From DATFTF01 sp963825175 (GTDB lineage: Bacteria; Acidobacteriota; Thermoanaerobaculia; UBA5066; Gp7-AA6), in assembly GCA_963825175.1 (NCBI GenBank), contig CAWGSA010000001.1, positions 124,001 to 188,000 on the forward strand: a DNA stretch of 64,000 nucleotides, in the 5' to 3' direction. Positions within the stretch are counted from its first letter, which is position 1. Each line of letters begins with the position of its first letter. Made by a program: the position numbers and the translations under genes. Below the pieces are notes generated by a model that did not search any database, was not told the DNA's origin, and saw only the letters and a program-made list of their open reading frames with translations. Below are positions 55,153 to 62,847 of this stretch, one piece after another.

Positions 55153-55320
55153 ATGGCCACAAAGCAAAAGGCTCGGGCAAAGAAGATCAAGGATCTGCGG
55201 ACCAAGAGCCTGGAGGCGAATCGGGCCAAGGGCGTCCAGGGCGGCTACATCGGCGAGACCGAGAAGGTCCGGAGCCGGCCGCTCCCCTGCGACGGATCGA
55301 GCAAGGATCCCGCCTACTAG
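55153..55320 (+). CDS. RiPP-like precursor peptide 7
   Basis: 55 residues. Leader K-I-K-D-L-R-T-K-S-L then ...K-G-V-Q-G-G at residue 31; Gln replaces Lys/Arg at -3. Core of 24 residues begins Y-I-G-E-T-E-K and has one Cys in L-P-C-D-G-S. AAGGAG precedes the ATG. Confidence 0.8.
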   Translation: MATKQKARAKKIKDLRTKSLEANRAKGVQGGYIGETEKVRSRPLPCDGSSKDPAY

Positions 55321-55403
55321 GCCGCGGGCTCCCCGAGCGAGCAGCAATCGTAAGCAGAGAACGGGTCACCCTCAGGAACGAGAAGCAAGAAAGGAAGTTA
55401 ATC

Positions 55404-55589
55404 ATGGCGACTCCAAGCGGAAAGAAACCAGCCCGCAGCGTGAAGGATCTCCGCGCCAAGAAACTGACCGGCAAGCAGGCCAAGGCGGTCAAGGGCGGAG
55501 GCAATATCCACCTGCAGTCCACCCGGATGGCCGACGGCAGCGTCCGCCCGGCCTCCGGCTGGGATCTCATGGCGAACAAGAAGGCCTAG
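55404..55589 (+). CDS. RiPP-like precursor peptide 8
   Basis: 61 residues. Leader ends K-A-V-K-G-G at residue 32 and is followed by a third Gly. Core of 29 residues: G-N-I-H-L-Q-S-T-R-M then a Gly/Ser/Trp-containing tail with N-K-K-A at the end. GGAAG upstream. Hydrophobic spacing of the leader is complete. Confidence 0.8.
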   Translation: MATPSGKKPARSVKDLRAKKLTGKQAKAVKGGGNIHLQSTRMADGSVRPASGWDLMANKKA

Positions 55590-55691
55590 TCGACGTACCA
55601 AGCGCGCTTCGGGCGAGGACGGCCGCGCGGGAACACCGAGCGGACGACCTCACCGGAGCAAACAACAACCATCGAGAAAGGAGCACAACTC

Positions 55692-55868
55692 ATGGCGACC
55701 AAGCGGGGAAAGCGTCCGACCAAGAAAGTCAAGAGCCTCAAGTCCAAGAGCCTTTCGGCGGGCAAGGCCAAGGGCGTCCGGGGCGGGTCATTTTCCTTCG
55801 GCGTCCGGAGTCAGGGCCTTCACCAGAAGGCCGACAACGCCACCCTCAGCCGGCTCTACAACAAGTAG
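55692..55868 (+). CDS. RiPP-like precursor peptide 9, partner of the first radical SAM gene
   Basis: 58 residues. Starts M-A-T-K-R-G-K-R-P-T; leader ends K-G-V-R-G-G at residue 32. The core of 26 residues begins S-F-S-F-G-V-R-S and ends L-Y-N-K. The S-F-S core start recurs only in the precursors flanking the second radical SAM gene. It lies 104 bases before that first radical SAM gene, with a strong hairpin between. Confidence 0.85.
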   Translation: MATKRGKRPTKKVKSLKSKSLSAGKAKGVRGGSFSFGVRSQGLHQKADNATLSRLYNK

Positions 55869-55879
55869 CGGCGGATTCT

Positions 55880-55915
55880 CGCGCGGGGAGGGCCGCCCGT
55901 CGCGGCCCCCGCGCG
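55880..55915. promoter_or_regulatory. strong GC hairpin between precursor 9 and the first radical SAM gene
   Basis: The arm 55880-55896 (CGCGCGGGGAGGGCCGC) pairs with 55902-55915 (GCGGCCCCCGCGCG) apart from a 3-base bulge. It may partly terminate or attenuate transcription, so that precursors are made in excess of the enzyme, or protect the 3' end. No U-run. Confidence 0.55.
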
Positions 55916-55972
55916 GGGACGGATTCGCGTCGGGAAGCGCGGGGCGGACAGCCGGATCGATGAGGTGATTCC

Positions 55973-58141
55973 ATGCGGGTCGTGTTCGTCGACAATCTCC
56001 TGCTCGAAAACGGGCGCGCCGAGAATCTCTACCTCCAGCCTCATCTGGGCCTGATCTCGCTCATCGCCGTGGCCAACGGCGCGGGGCACACCGCCTGGCT
56101 CTACGACCCGAAGGTCGATCTGGCCAGCGGGCGCCTCAACGTCGGCGAGCCGCTCTATCGGGAGATCGCCGACCGGCTCCTGGAGAAGGACCCCGACGTC
56201 GTGGGGTTCACCTCGCTCGGCTGCACCTTCATCTGCGCCGTCAAGATCGCCCGCCACCTGAAGGCGCGGAAACCGGGCCTTCCGATTCTGCTCGGCGGGC
56301 CGCACGCCACGATCCTGGATCGGGAGATCCTGAGCGCGTTCGGCGAGTTCGACGTCATCGTGCGGAACGAAGCGGAATTGACGCTCCTTCCCGTTCTCGA
56401 CGGGCTCTTCGGAGGCGATCTGTCCCGGATCCCGGGCATCACCTATCGCTCGGCGGGCGGCGTGGCGGCTAATCCCGGCGAGCCGCTCATCGCGGACCTC
56501 GATACCCTCCCCTTTCCGGCGTTCGACAGCTATCCCCTGGCCAGCCTGGCCCTGCCGTACATCCAGATCGAAGCCGGCCGCGGCTGCCCGTTCAAGTGCT
56601 CCTTCTGCTCAACGGCCACGTTCTTCGGCCGTCGATACCGGCTGAAGTCTCCCCAGAGGATCGGCGCGGAGATGGACCATCTCCACGCGCGCTACGGCTT
56701 CACCCATTTCGCCCTGACCCACGACCTGTTTACCGTGGACCGGCGCAAGGTCCTGGCGTTCTGCCGTTTCCTCCAGGGCAAGGGCTACACCTGGCAGTGC
56801 TCGGCGCGGATGGACTGCGTGGACGACGAGCTCCTCGCGGAGATGGCGGCCTCGGGCTGCCGCTCGATCTACTACGGCGTGGAGACCGGATCTCCCCGGA
56901 TGCAGAAAATCGTGGACAAGCACCTGAACCTCGACCTGGTCGAGCCGCGGCTGGCCGCGACGAGACGCCTGGGCATGACCGCCACCGCCTCCTTCATCAC
57001 CGGCTTTCCCGAGGAGGAGCAGAGCGATCAGGACGAGACCCTGGACATGGTCGGACGCTGCCTGGCCCTCCATCCCCAGGGCGTGACCGTCCAAATCCAC
57101 CTCCTGACCCCCGAGCCCGGCACCGGCCTGACCCAGCGTCTCGGGCACGCCCTGGAGTACGACGGCCACGTCACCGAGTACATCTCGCCCACCGTGGAAG
57201 AGGACGACGCCTCGATCATGCAGGGGCACCCGGGAATCTTCATGAACCACCACTACTACCCGACGGTCGTCCCGCGCCGGCGGCACGTGTTCGTCACGTC
57301 CGCGAACCTTGCCCTGCAGACCTTCGGCTCGGAGCTGGTCGCGCACCTGACGGAGTTCTACGAGGGCCGGTTCAGCCGTCTCCTCGAGGACATGGACCGC
57401 TGGTTCGTGGCGACGGGACGCACCGGGCCCTGCGACGGCGAGCTTGTCTGTGCGTACGTCCGCGACAGGTGGAAGGACCACTACCTGGTCTCGCTTTTTG
57501 AATACCTCCAGTCCGCCCGATCCCTGAGCCGAGCCTCCGTTGGCGCGGCGCCGCGGCCGGTCCGGCGGCCGCTCGTCGCGCAACCGCGGGTCGTATTGAG
57601 CCCCAGGGCCGCGGCGCTGACCGACATCCACAACGCGCCCCGGATTCTGGAGGCGCTCAGCGAGGCCGCCGACGGCAGGACCGGGGCGATTCCTCCCGCG
57701 CTGCAGCAGGGGCGCCTCGACCTCCTGGTCTTCGTTCCCGAAGGTTCCTTCGAGATCCAGACGTTCGAGCTGGACGCCGGGGCCCGGGAATTGACGCGGT
57801 TTCTCTCGTTGCCCCGCTCGATCGCCGAGGTGGGCGACTTCGCACGGTCCCTCGGCGGCGACCCCTCGCAGGCCCTCGCCTGTGTGCGAACGCTTCGGGA
57901 GGGCGGCGCCGTGATCGCCGCCACCGAACCGACGAGATCGGCTCCGCGCCCGCGCGGCGGTCTCTCGGACTTCCGCGAAGCGCGCGGGTTCGCGCAAAGC
58001 AGGCAGGATCAAGCGTCAAGGAACCAGGCCAGGACCGGGCGCGCGTCCGAGGACAGGACGTTCACCGGCAAACGAGCGCCGCTCCGCTCGAGAGTCGAAA
58101 CGGATCTTCGAGCGGACACGACCCGCTCGCCCGGCCGATGA
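55973..58141 (+). CDS. B12-binding radical SAM enzyme of the peptide locus, copy 1
   Basis: 722 residues. N-terminal cobalamin-binding domain (about 1-170; G-L-I-S-L-I-A-V-A and L-G-G-P-H-A-T), radical SAM domain with C-P-F-K-C-S-F-C at about residues 205-212, followed by Y-Y-G-V-E-T-G-S and S-F-I-T-G-F-P. The C-terminal region beyond 540 includes a winged-helix-like segment (about 590-650, L-D-A-G-A-R-E-L-T-R-F-L) resembling PqqD/RRE leader-binding domains, then a basic disordered tail. Likely C-methylates or otherwise alters a core peptide; the substrate is inferred from position. GAGGTGA precedes the ATG. Highly similar to copy 2. Confidence 0.9.
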   Translation: MRVVFVDNLLLENGRAENLYLQPHLGLISLIAVANGAGHTAWLYDPKVDLASGRLNVGEPLYREIADRLLEKDPDVVGFTSLGCTFICAVKIARHLKARKPGLPILLGGPHATILDREILSAFGEFDVIVRNEAELTLLPVLDGLFGGDLSRIPGITYRSAGGVAANPGEPLIADLDTLPFPAFDSYPLASLALPYIQIEAGRGCPFKCSFCSTATFFGRRYRLKSPQRIGAEMDHLHARYGFTHFALTHDLFTVDRRKVLAFCRFLQGKGYTWQCSARMDCVDDELLAEMAASGCRSIYYGVETGSPRMQKIVDKHLNLDLVEPRLAATRRLGMTATASFITGFPEEEQSDQDETLDMVGRCLALHPQGVTVQIHLLTPEPGTGLTQRLGHALEYDGHVTEYISPTVEEDDASIMQGHPGIFMNHHYYPTVVPRRRHVFVTSANLALQTFGSELVAHLTEFYEGRFSRLLEDMDRWFVATGRTGPCDGELVCAYVRDRWKDHYLVSLFEYLQSARSLSRASVGAAPRPVRRPLVAQPRVVLSPRAAALTDIHNAPRILEALSEAADGRTGAIPPALQQGRLDLLVFVPEGSFEIQTFELDAGARELTRFLSLPRSIAEVGDFARSLGGDPSQALACVRTLREGGAVIAATEPTRSAPRPRGGLSDFREARGFAQSRQDQASRNQARTGRASEDRTFTGKRAPLRSRVETDLRADTTRSPGR

Positions 58142-58166
58142 ACCGAAGAGAGGAGGGAGACATGGC

Positions 58167-58292
58167 GTGGCGTCAACCCCTAAGACGAAGACCCCGAGGA
58201 AAGCCAAAGCTCTGGCCTTGAAGACGCTCAGGGCGGACCACGCGAAGCGCGTCAAGGGCGGGACCGGCCATCATTTCAAGAAAGGGACCTGA
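58167..58292 (+). CDS. RiPP-like precursor peptide 10, very short
   Basis: 41 residues from a GTG at 58167; the in-phase reading gives A-S-T-P-K-T-K-T then ...A-K-R-V-K-G-G, with core T-G-H-H-F-K-K-G-T of only 9 residues. A nearby ATG at 58162 is out of phase and stops early, so either the GTG is used or one base has been gained. Leader spacing Val -4, Ala -7, Leu -12, Leu -17 is kept. AGGAGGGAG sits upstream. Confidence 0.68.
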   Translation: MASTPKTKTPRKAKALALKTLRADHAKRVKGGTGHHFKKGT

Positions 58293-58412
58293 TCCTCGAC
58301 CCGACTCGCGGCACTTTTCGCAGACGGCTCGGCCGACCCGGCCACAAGAAGCGACGTCTGGAGCCTCAGAATCGATGTGACGGCGCACCCATTCCGTTGA
58401 AAGGAGGTCGAA

Positions 58413-58541
58413 ATGGCAGCGAAGAAACCCCGCAAAACCCGGACAAAGGTATCGAGTCTCAAGCCGAAAGCTCTGAGCACCAACAGCGCAAAGAGAATCA
58501 AGGGCGGCGGCTGGGACGTCAAAGCCAACAGAAAGTACTGA
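58413..58541 (+). CDS. RiPP-like precursor peptide 11
   Basis: 42 residues, start M-A-A-K-K-P-R-K-T. Leader ends A-K-R-I-K-G-G at residue 32; core G-W-D-V-K-A-N-R-K-Y of 10 residues with Trp near its start. GGAGG lies 6 bases before the ATG. The leader pattern is complete, with Ile at -4. Confidence 0.8.
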   Translation: MAAKKPRKTRTKVSSLKPKALSTNSAKRIKGGGWDVKANRKY

Positions 58542-58642
58542 CCATCGCTCGAGAAGAGCGGTGCCGGTGCCCTGGGCCCCGAAGCAGCCGAAGCTGACCG
58601 ACGAAGAACCGAAGAAAAACACGACCGGGAAAGGAGTTCACC

Positions 58643-58822
58643 ATGGCCACCAAGCGAGGAAAGCGTCCGACGAAGAAGGTCAAGAGCCTCAAGTCCAAGA
58701 GCCTATCGGCAGGGAAAGCCAAGCGCGTTCGCGGCGGCAGCTTTTCATTCGGCGCGGCCTACAAGGAAAGTCCGACGGTGAAGATCGCAGACGCGAGCTC
58801 GAAGCGAATCTTCATCAAGTAG
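58643..58822 (+). CDS. RiPP-like precursor peptide 12, partner of the second radical SAM gene
   Basis: 59 residues. Leader nearly identical to precursor 9 (M-A-T-K-R-G-K-R-P-T-K-K-V-K-S-L) and ends K-R-V-R-G-G at residue 32. Core of 27 residues begins S-F-S-F-G-A-A-Y. AAGGAG precedes the ATG. It sits 147 bases before the second radical SAM gene, mirroring precursor 9 and copy 1. Confidence 0.87.
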   Translation: MATKRGKRPTKKVKSLKSKSLSAGKAKRVRGGSFSFGAAYKESPTVKIADASSKRIFIK

Positions 58823-58969
58823 CGAGCAGCGGGGGGCGGGGACCGGTCGGGTCTTCGCCTCCTCCACCCCGCGCATCATTCGTCCGAGCCGGATCGAGAC
58901 TGGTGGATCCTCGACGGCGGATCCGTCGAGACATTGCGGCCCGACCGGGGTCGTTCCAGGGAGGTGGTC

Positions 58970-61009
58970 ATGCGCCTGATTCTCGTCGACAATCTGCTCC
59001 TGGAGGAAGGCCGCGCGGACAACCTCTACCTGCAGCCGCACCTCGGTCTCATCTCGCTCGTCGCCGTCGCCCGGGGAGCCGGGCATACCGCGACGCTCTA
59101 CGATCCGAAGCTCGAGCTGGCTCGGGGCCGCCTGCGGCTGGGGGCATCGCTCTACCGCGATACCGCCAATCGTCTCCTGGGCGAGGAGCCGGACGCGGTC
59201 GGGTTCACGTCTCTCGGCTGCAACTTCATCTGCACGCTCAAGATTGCCCAGTACCTGAAGGTTCGGAAACCGCGTTTACCCATTCTCCTGGGCGGACCGC
59301 ATGCAACGATCCTCGATCGTGAGATCCTCAGCCGCTTCCCCTGCTTCGACCTCGTCGTGAGGAACGAAGCAGAGCTCACCCTCCTGCCCGTCCTGGAGGC
59401 GCTGTCGGGCGGCGACTTGAGCAAGATCCCCGGTGTCACCTACCGCACCTCGGCCGGCGTCGCGGCGAATCCGGGCGAGCCCCTGATCACGGACCTCGAC
59501 ACGCTGCCCTTCCCGGCGTTCGACAGCTATCCGCTCGAGGGCCTGGACCTGCCCGAGATGAAGATCGAGGCGGGACGAGGGTGCCCCTTCCAGTGCACGT
59601 TCTGCTCGACGGCCACCTTCTTCGGCCGGCGTTACCGCCTGAAGTCCCCCGAGCGCATCGGCGCCGAGATGGACTACCTGCACGCGCGCTACGGCTTCAC
59701 GCGGTTCGGCCTGACCCACGACCTCTTCACCGTGGACCGCCGCAAGGTGCTGGCGTTCTGCCGGTACATCCGCGGCAAGGGTTACACCTGGGGCTGCTCC
59801 GCCCGGATGGACTGCGTGGACGAGGAGCTGCTGGCGGAAATGGCGGCCTCGGGCTGTCGCTCGATCTACTACGGCATCGAGACCGGCTCCGCGCGGCTTC
59901 AGAAAATCGTGGACAAGCACCTCGATCTCGCGCTGGTCGAACCGGGCATCGCCGAGACCCGGCGCCTGGGAATGGAGGGCGTCGCCTCTTTCATCACCGG
60001 ATTTCCGGACGAGGAGCAGAGTGACCAGGACGAGACGCTGGACATGATGGGGCGGTGCTTCGCCAGGCATCCGACGGGCTTGACCGTCCAACTCCATCTG
60101 CTCACTCCGGAGCCGGGGACCGGCCTCTCGCAGCGGCTCGCGGCGACCCTCGACTACGACGGCCACATCTCCGATTTCAACTTCCCCACCCTCGAGCCCG
60201 ATGATCCCGAGGTCATGCGCGGCGCCCCCAGCGTCTTCCTGAACCACCACTTCTATCCGACGCGCGTGCCACGTCGGCGCAACGTTTTCGTGACCTCGCT
60301 CTACCTCACCATGCAGGGGCTCGGGTATGCGCCGATCGCCCACCTCGTGCAGTTCTTCGAAGGCCGATTGAGCCGGCTCTTCGAAGACATGGAGCGTTGG
60401 GCCGTCCAGACGGATCGAGCCGCTCCCTACGACGATTCCTTCGTCTGCGCCTACGTCGAACAGAAGTTCGGATCCCACTATCTCGCGTCCTTGTTCGAGT
60501 ACCTCCGCACGGCCCGGATCCTCTTCGAGCGCCCCACCGCTGGGGCGCCCCTACCCGGGACGGGACGATCGACCGAAGGACCCGCGCGGGGTCGCCGCCT
60601 CGTTCTGAGCGCGCGCGCCGCGGTCCTTCGCGGCGTCCACGACGCGCCGCGAATTCTCCAGGCAATCCAGGAGGCCGGCAGCGAATCGGCCACGATCTCC
60701 TCGGCCCTTCGGAAGGGGCGCCGGGATCTCCTGCTCTTCGTCCCTCCGGCCACCGACGAGATTCACAGTTTTGAGCTGGCGCCCAGGACCGCGAAGCTTT
60801 TGGAATTCCTCGCGTTACCGCGATCCGAGCGTCAGATCGCAGAGCATGCCCGGCGCCTCGGAGGCGATCCGGAGGATGCCGGGAAGCTCCTGGAGGAGTT
60901 ACGGGGACAGGAGATCGTGGTCGTTCGGCCGGAGCGCGACGTTCCTGCGGTCCGTCCGGCGATCCAAGGGGTCTTTCGAGAGCCGGCGCCCGCGCCGGTC
61001 TCCTGCTGA
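58970..61009 (+). CDS. B12-binding radical SAM enzyme of the peptide locus, copy 2
   Basis: 679 residues, closely similar to copy 1 over the first 520 residues: same N-terminus (L-I-L-V-D-N-L-L-L-E), Fe-S motif C-P-F-Q-C-T-F-C near 206, Y-Y-G-I-E-T-G-S and S-F-I-T-G-F-P-D-E-E. The C-terminal third is more divergent but keeps the winged-helix-like segment (E-L-A-P-R-T-A-K-L-L-E-F-L near 605). Tandem duplication with each copy next to an S-F-S-type precursor suggests specialised pairing. GGAGGTGG precedes the ATG. Reaction unknown; methylation is the usual role of B12 radical SAM enzymes. Confidence 0.9.
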   Translation: MRLILVDNLLLEEGRADNLYLQPHLGLISLVAVARGAGHTATLYDPKLELARGRLRLGASLYRDTANRLLGEEPDAVGFTSLGCNFICTLKIAQYLKVRKPRLPILLGGPHATILDREILSRFPCFDLVVRNEAELTLLPVLEALSGGDLSKIPGVTYRTSAGVAANPGEPLITDLDTLPFPAFDSYPLEGLDLPEMKIEAGRGCPFQCTFCSTATFFGRRYRLKSPERIGAEMDYLHARYGFTRFGLTHDLFTVDRRKVLAFCRYIRGKGYTWGCSARMDCVDEELLAEMAASGCRSIYYGIETGSARLQKIVDKHLDLALVEPGIAETRRLGMEGVASFITGFPDEEQSDQDETLDMMGRCFARHPTGLTVQLHLLTPEPGTGLSQRLAATLDYDGHISDFNFPTLEPDDPEVMRGAPSVFLNHHFYPTRVPRRRNVFVTSLYLTMQGLGYAPIAHLVQFFEGRLSRLFEDMERWAVQTDRAAPYDDSFVCAYVEQKFGSHYLASLFEYLRTARILFERPTAGAPLPGTGRSTEGPARGRRLVLSARAAVLRGVHDAPRILQAIQEAGSESATISSALRKGRRDLLLFVPPATDEIHSFELAPRTAKLLEFLALPRSERQIAEHARRLGGDPEDAGKLLEELRGQEIVVVRPERDVPAVRPAIQGVFREPAPAPVSC

Positions 61010-61043
61010 CAGCAGCGTCGCGGAACCAGAAGGGAGCCGAGTC

Positions 61044-61220
61044 ATGGCAACCAAACGCAGAAGAACGACGACGACGAAGGTCAAGAACCTCAAGGCGAAG
61101 AGCCTATCGGCCGGCAAAGCGAAGCGCGTTCGCGGCGGAAGCTTCTCTCTCACAAGGATCTCCAGGGAGGGAGCCAGCCAGAAGATCGCCCCCCGCGGCA
61201 GCGGGATCGTGATCTCATAA
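61044..61220 (+). CDS. RiPP-like precursor peptide 13
   Basis: 58 residues, start M-A-T-K-R-R-R-T-T-T. Leader ends K-R-V-R-G-G at residue 32; core of 26 residues begins S-F-S-L-T-R-I-S and ends G-I-V-I-S. It follows copy 2 of the radical SAM gene by 34 bases and shares the S-F-S core start. AGGGAG precedes the ATG. Confidence 0.85.
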   Translation: MATKRRRTTTTKVKNLKAKSLSAGKAKRVRGGSFSLTRISREGASQKIAPRGSGIVIS

Positions 61221-61287
61221 CGGCTCGGGCTCCTCGCGCCGAAGTCCGCCGGACTCCCGGAATACCCGGCGACTCCGCGCACCTCCT

Positions 61288-61304
61288 GAGCCCGCGCCGG
61301 GCTC
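61288..61304. terminator. hairpin between convergent precursor 13 and the Cys-rich gene
   Basis: GAGCCCG (61288-61294) pairs perfectly with CGGGCTC (61298-61304) around CGC. It lies just after the stop side of the convergent genes, so a bidirectional terminator is plausible, though without a U-run. Confidence 0.4.
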
Positions 61305-61305
61305 G

Positions 61306-62409
61306 TCAGGCTGGCTTGGACGCCTTCAGGATCTCGAAGTCGGCGAGACGGCGGACCAGGTCTTCCTCCACACGGACATGGAGGTCTTTCTCGATCGCCG
61401 CGAGTGCCTGCGACGTGGGCCGTCCGTCGAAGTAGGGAAGGATCTCGAGGACCGCGGGATCGAGATCGAGGGGATCGCTCCCCGAATAACCCACCACGCG
61501 GACTCCCTCCACGCCGGACGCCACGATGTGAAACGCGCCGGCCTGCAGCCTTTCGGGAGGCTTCTCCGAGCTCATCTCCTCGAAGGCGAACCGCGTCATC
61601 CGTGCCTGGACGGCCACGTCCGCGCCGCCGATCCGCGCGACGTCCTTCCAATCGAGCGCCGAAACGCGGGCTCCGCATTGCCGGTAGAACTCGCGTTCGC
61701 GGCCGAGCCAGCGCCCCCACAAGCGGCGGGCCAGGGCGGGATCGACACGGCCGTCCATGTCCGCCGCGCTCATCGACGCGCGGGGGCCCGCCCTGTGACG
61801 CATCGGAAACAGGACCGGGAGCGCGGCTGGCTCGAAGTCCGCCTCCAGGACGCACCAGGCGGCGAGCGTCTTCTCCACCGCCAACAGGAGATCGCGCATG
61901 TGATGCCAGAACGACAGACCCAACACGCCGCGCTCGTGCTTGCAGAACCAGGTGGCGCAGATGGAATTGCGGTTGCGCCACATGCCGCAGCGCCCGCCCC
62001 CTTCCTCCAGGTAGTGCGGACACCGCAGCGAGCTGGCGAGCCCGAAGGCCTCTTTGCCGTTTTCGTAAAGGACCTGGAAGATCGCCGACTGCTGGAGGCC
62101 GAGCGGGATCACGCCGACGCCGTCATCGATGCGCTTCTCCAGCGTCTTGCGCCCGGCGCTGAAGGCGAAGTCCCGGTCGTCCAGGGCCCGGCCCACCAGA
62201 AAATTCGCCAGCTCCGGCTGGTAGGTGCAGCACTTGGTGACCGGACTGAAATACATCGACTCGTTGCCGTCGCGCTCGCCTTCCGGCGCGCACATGGCGC
62301 AGTCGTCGCAGGTGGCCCGCGTCTCGTGGGGGATCGGCGACCGCAGGAGATCGTCCATCCAACGCGCGTAGAGAGGAGGAAGAGTGTCGGTCGGCTTGTC
62401 GGACTTCAT
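61306..62409 (-). CDS. cysteine-rich protein of the peptide locus with C-terminal PqqD-like region
   Basis: 367 residues from ATG 62409 (GAGGAA upstream); an ATG at 62427 would add M-G-E-E-H-F. The N-terminal half has C-D-D-C-A-M-C near residue 35, K-C-C near 60, then C-P-H-Y, R-C-G-M-W, I-C-A-T-W-F-C-K-H (about 130-160), a likely Fe-S or zinc site. The C-terminal 60 residues (L-D-P-A-V-L-E-I-L-P-Y-F-D-G-R-P-T) resemble a PqqD/RRE winged helix that could bind leaders. It runs opposite to the precursors, convergent with precursor 13 and divergent from precursor 14. Family unknown to me; a YkgJ-like relation is possible. Confidence 0.68.
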   Translation of the reverse strand: MKSDKPTDTLPPLYARWMDDLLRSPIPHETRATCDDCAMCAPEGERDGNESMYFSPVTKCCTYQPELANFLVGRALDDRDFAFSAGRKTLEKRIDDGVGVIPLGLQQSAIFQVLYENGKEAFGLASSLRCPHYLEEGGGRCGMWRNRNSICATWFCKHERGVLGLSFWHHMRDLLLAVEKTLAAWCVLEADFEPAALPVLFPMRHRAGPRASMSAADMDGRVDPALARRLWGRWLGREREFYRQCGARVSALDWKDVARIGGADVAVQARMTRFAFEEMSSEKPPERLQAGAFHIVASGVEGVRVVGYSGSDPLDLDPAVLEILPYFDGRPTSQALAAIEKDLHVRVEEDLVRRLADFEILKASKPA

Positions 62410-62613
62410 GAAATGTTCCTCACCCATGATTATAGGGATCCCCGCCCGAGTTTCGGCGTGAGAGTCCAGAGTCCAAGGGCGAACCGTTCCGTCGGGCTCT
62501 CAAGGGCTCGAAGCGAGACCAGGATCGAGTTCCACCGCGCGCCGGTCCTGACACGGGACGCCGCCTCGTTTCGTAAGGCATTGGCAACGTGCGAATTTCC
62601 GACGCCTCCAGGC

Positions 62614-62629
62614 TGGCAGGGCTTATGCT
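62614..62629 (+). promoter_or_regulatory. sigma-54 type -24/-12 promoter before precursor 14
   Basis: TGGCAGGGCTTATGCT keeps GG (62615-62616) and GC (62627-62628) in the canonical register and differs from the consensus at only two positions. The precursor ATG is 20 bases downstream, which leaves a very short leader. A second site of the same type in the locus supports shared control by the activator at 52682. Confidence 0.72.
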
Positions 62630-62648
62630 CGAGTCTGAGAGGAGAGAA

Positions 62649-62816
62649 ATGGGGACCAAGCGCAAGAAGAGATCGACGAAGGCCCTCACGAGTCTGCCCG
62701 CGCGCAAGCTCACGGCCAAGGACGCCAAGGCCGTGCGGGGCGGCAAACACATCGCCGGCGTGAAGTACGGGGACATCACCGTCGACTGCGGCAGCGGGAT
62801 GTCCAAGATTTCTTGA
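62649..62816 (+). CDS. RiPP-like precursor peptide 14
   Basis: 55 residues. Start M-G-T-K-R-K-K-R-S-T; leader ends K-A-V-R-G-G at residue 32. Core of 23 residues K-H-I-A-G-V-K-Y-G-D-I-T-V-D-C-G-S-G-M with one Cys. GAGAGGAGAG precedes the ATG. It stands alone under its own sigma-54 type promoter at the far end of the locus. Confidence 0.83.
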   Translation: MGTKRKKRSTKALTSLPARKLTAKDAKAVRGGKHIAGVKYGDITVDCGSGMSKIS

Positions 62817-62825
62817 TTCGCCCGA

Positions 62826-62847
62826 GCGATCACCGCCCGGTGATCGC
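62826..62847. terminator. perfect 9-bp hairpin between convergent precursor 14 and VanX-like genes
   Basis: GCGATCACC (62826-62834) pairs with GGTGATCGC (62839-62847) around a GCCC loop. It contains the stop codon of the VanX-like gene and lies 9 bases after the stop of precursor 14. Confidence 0.5.

Noticed and set aside
53847..55868. Tandem small genes as a CRISPR or repeat array
   Set aside because: The similarity is at protein level in the leader half only, with spacers of variable length and ribosome binding sites before each ATG.
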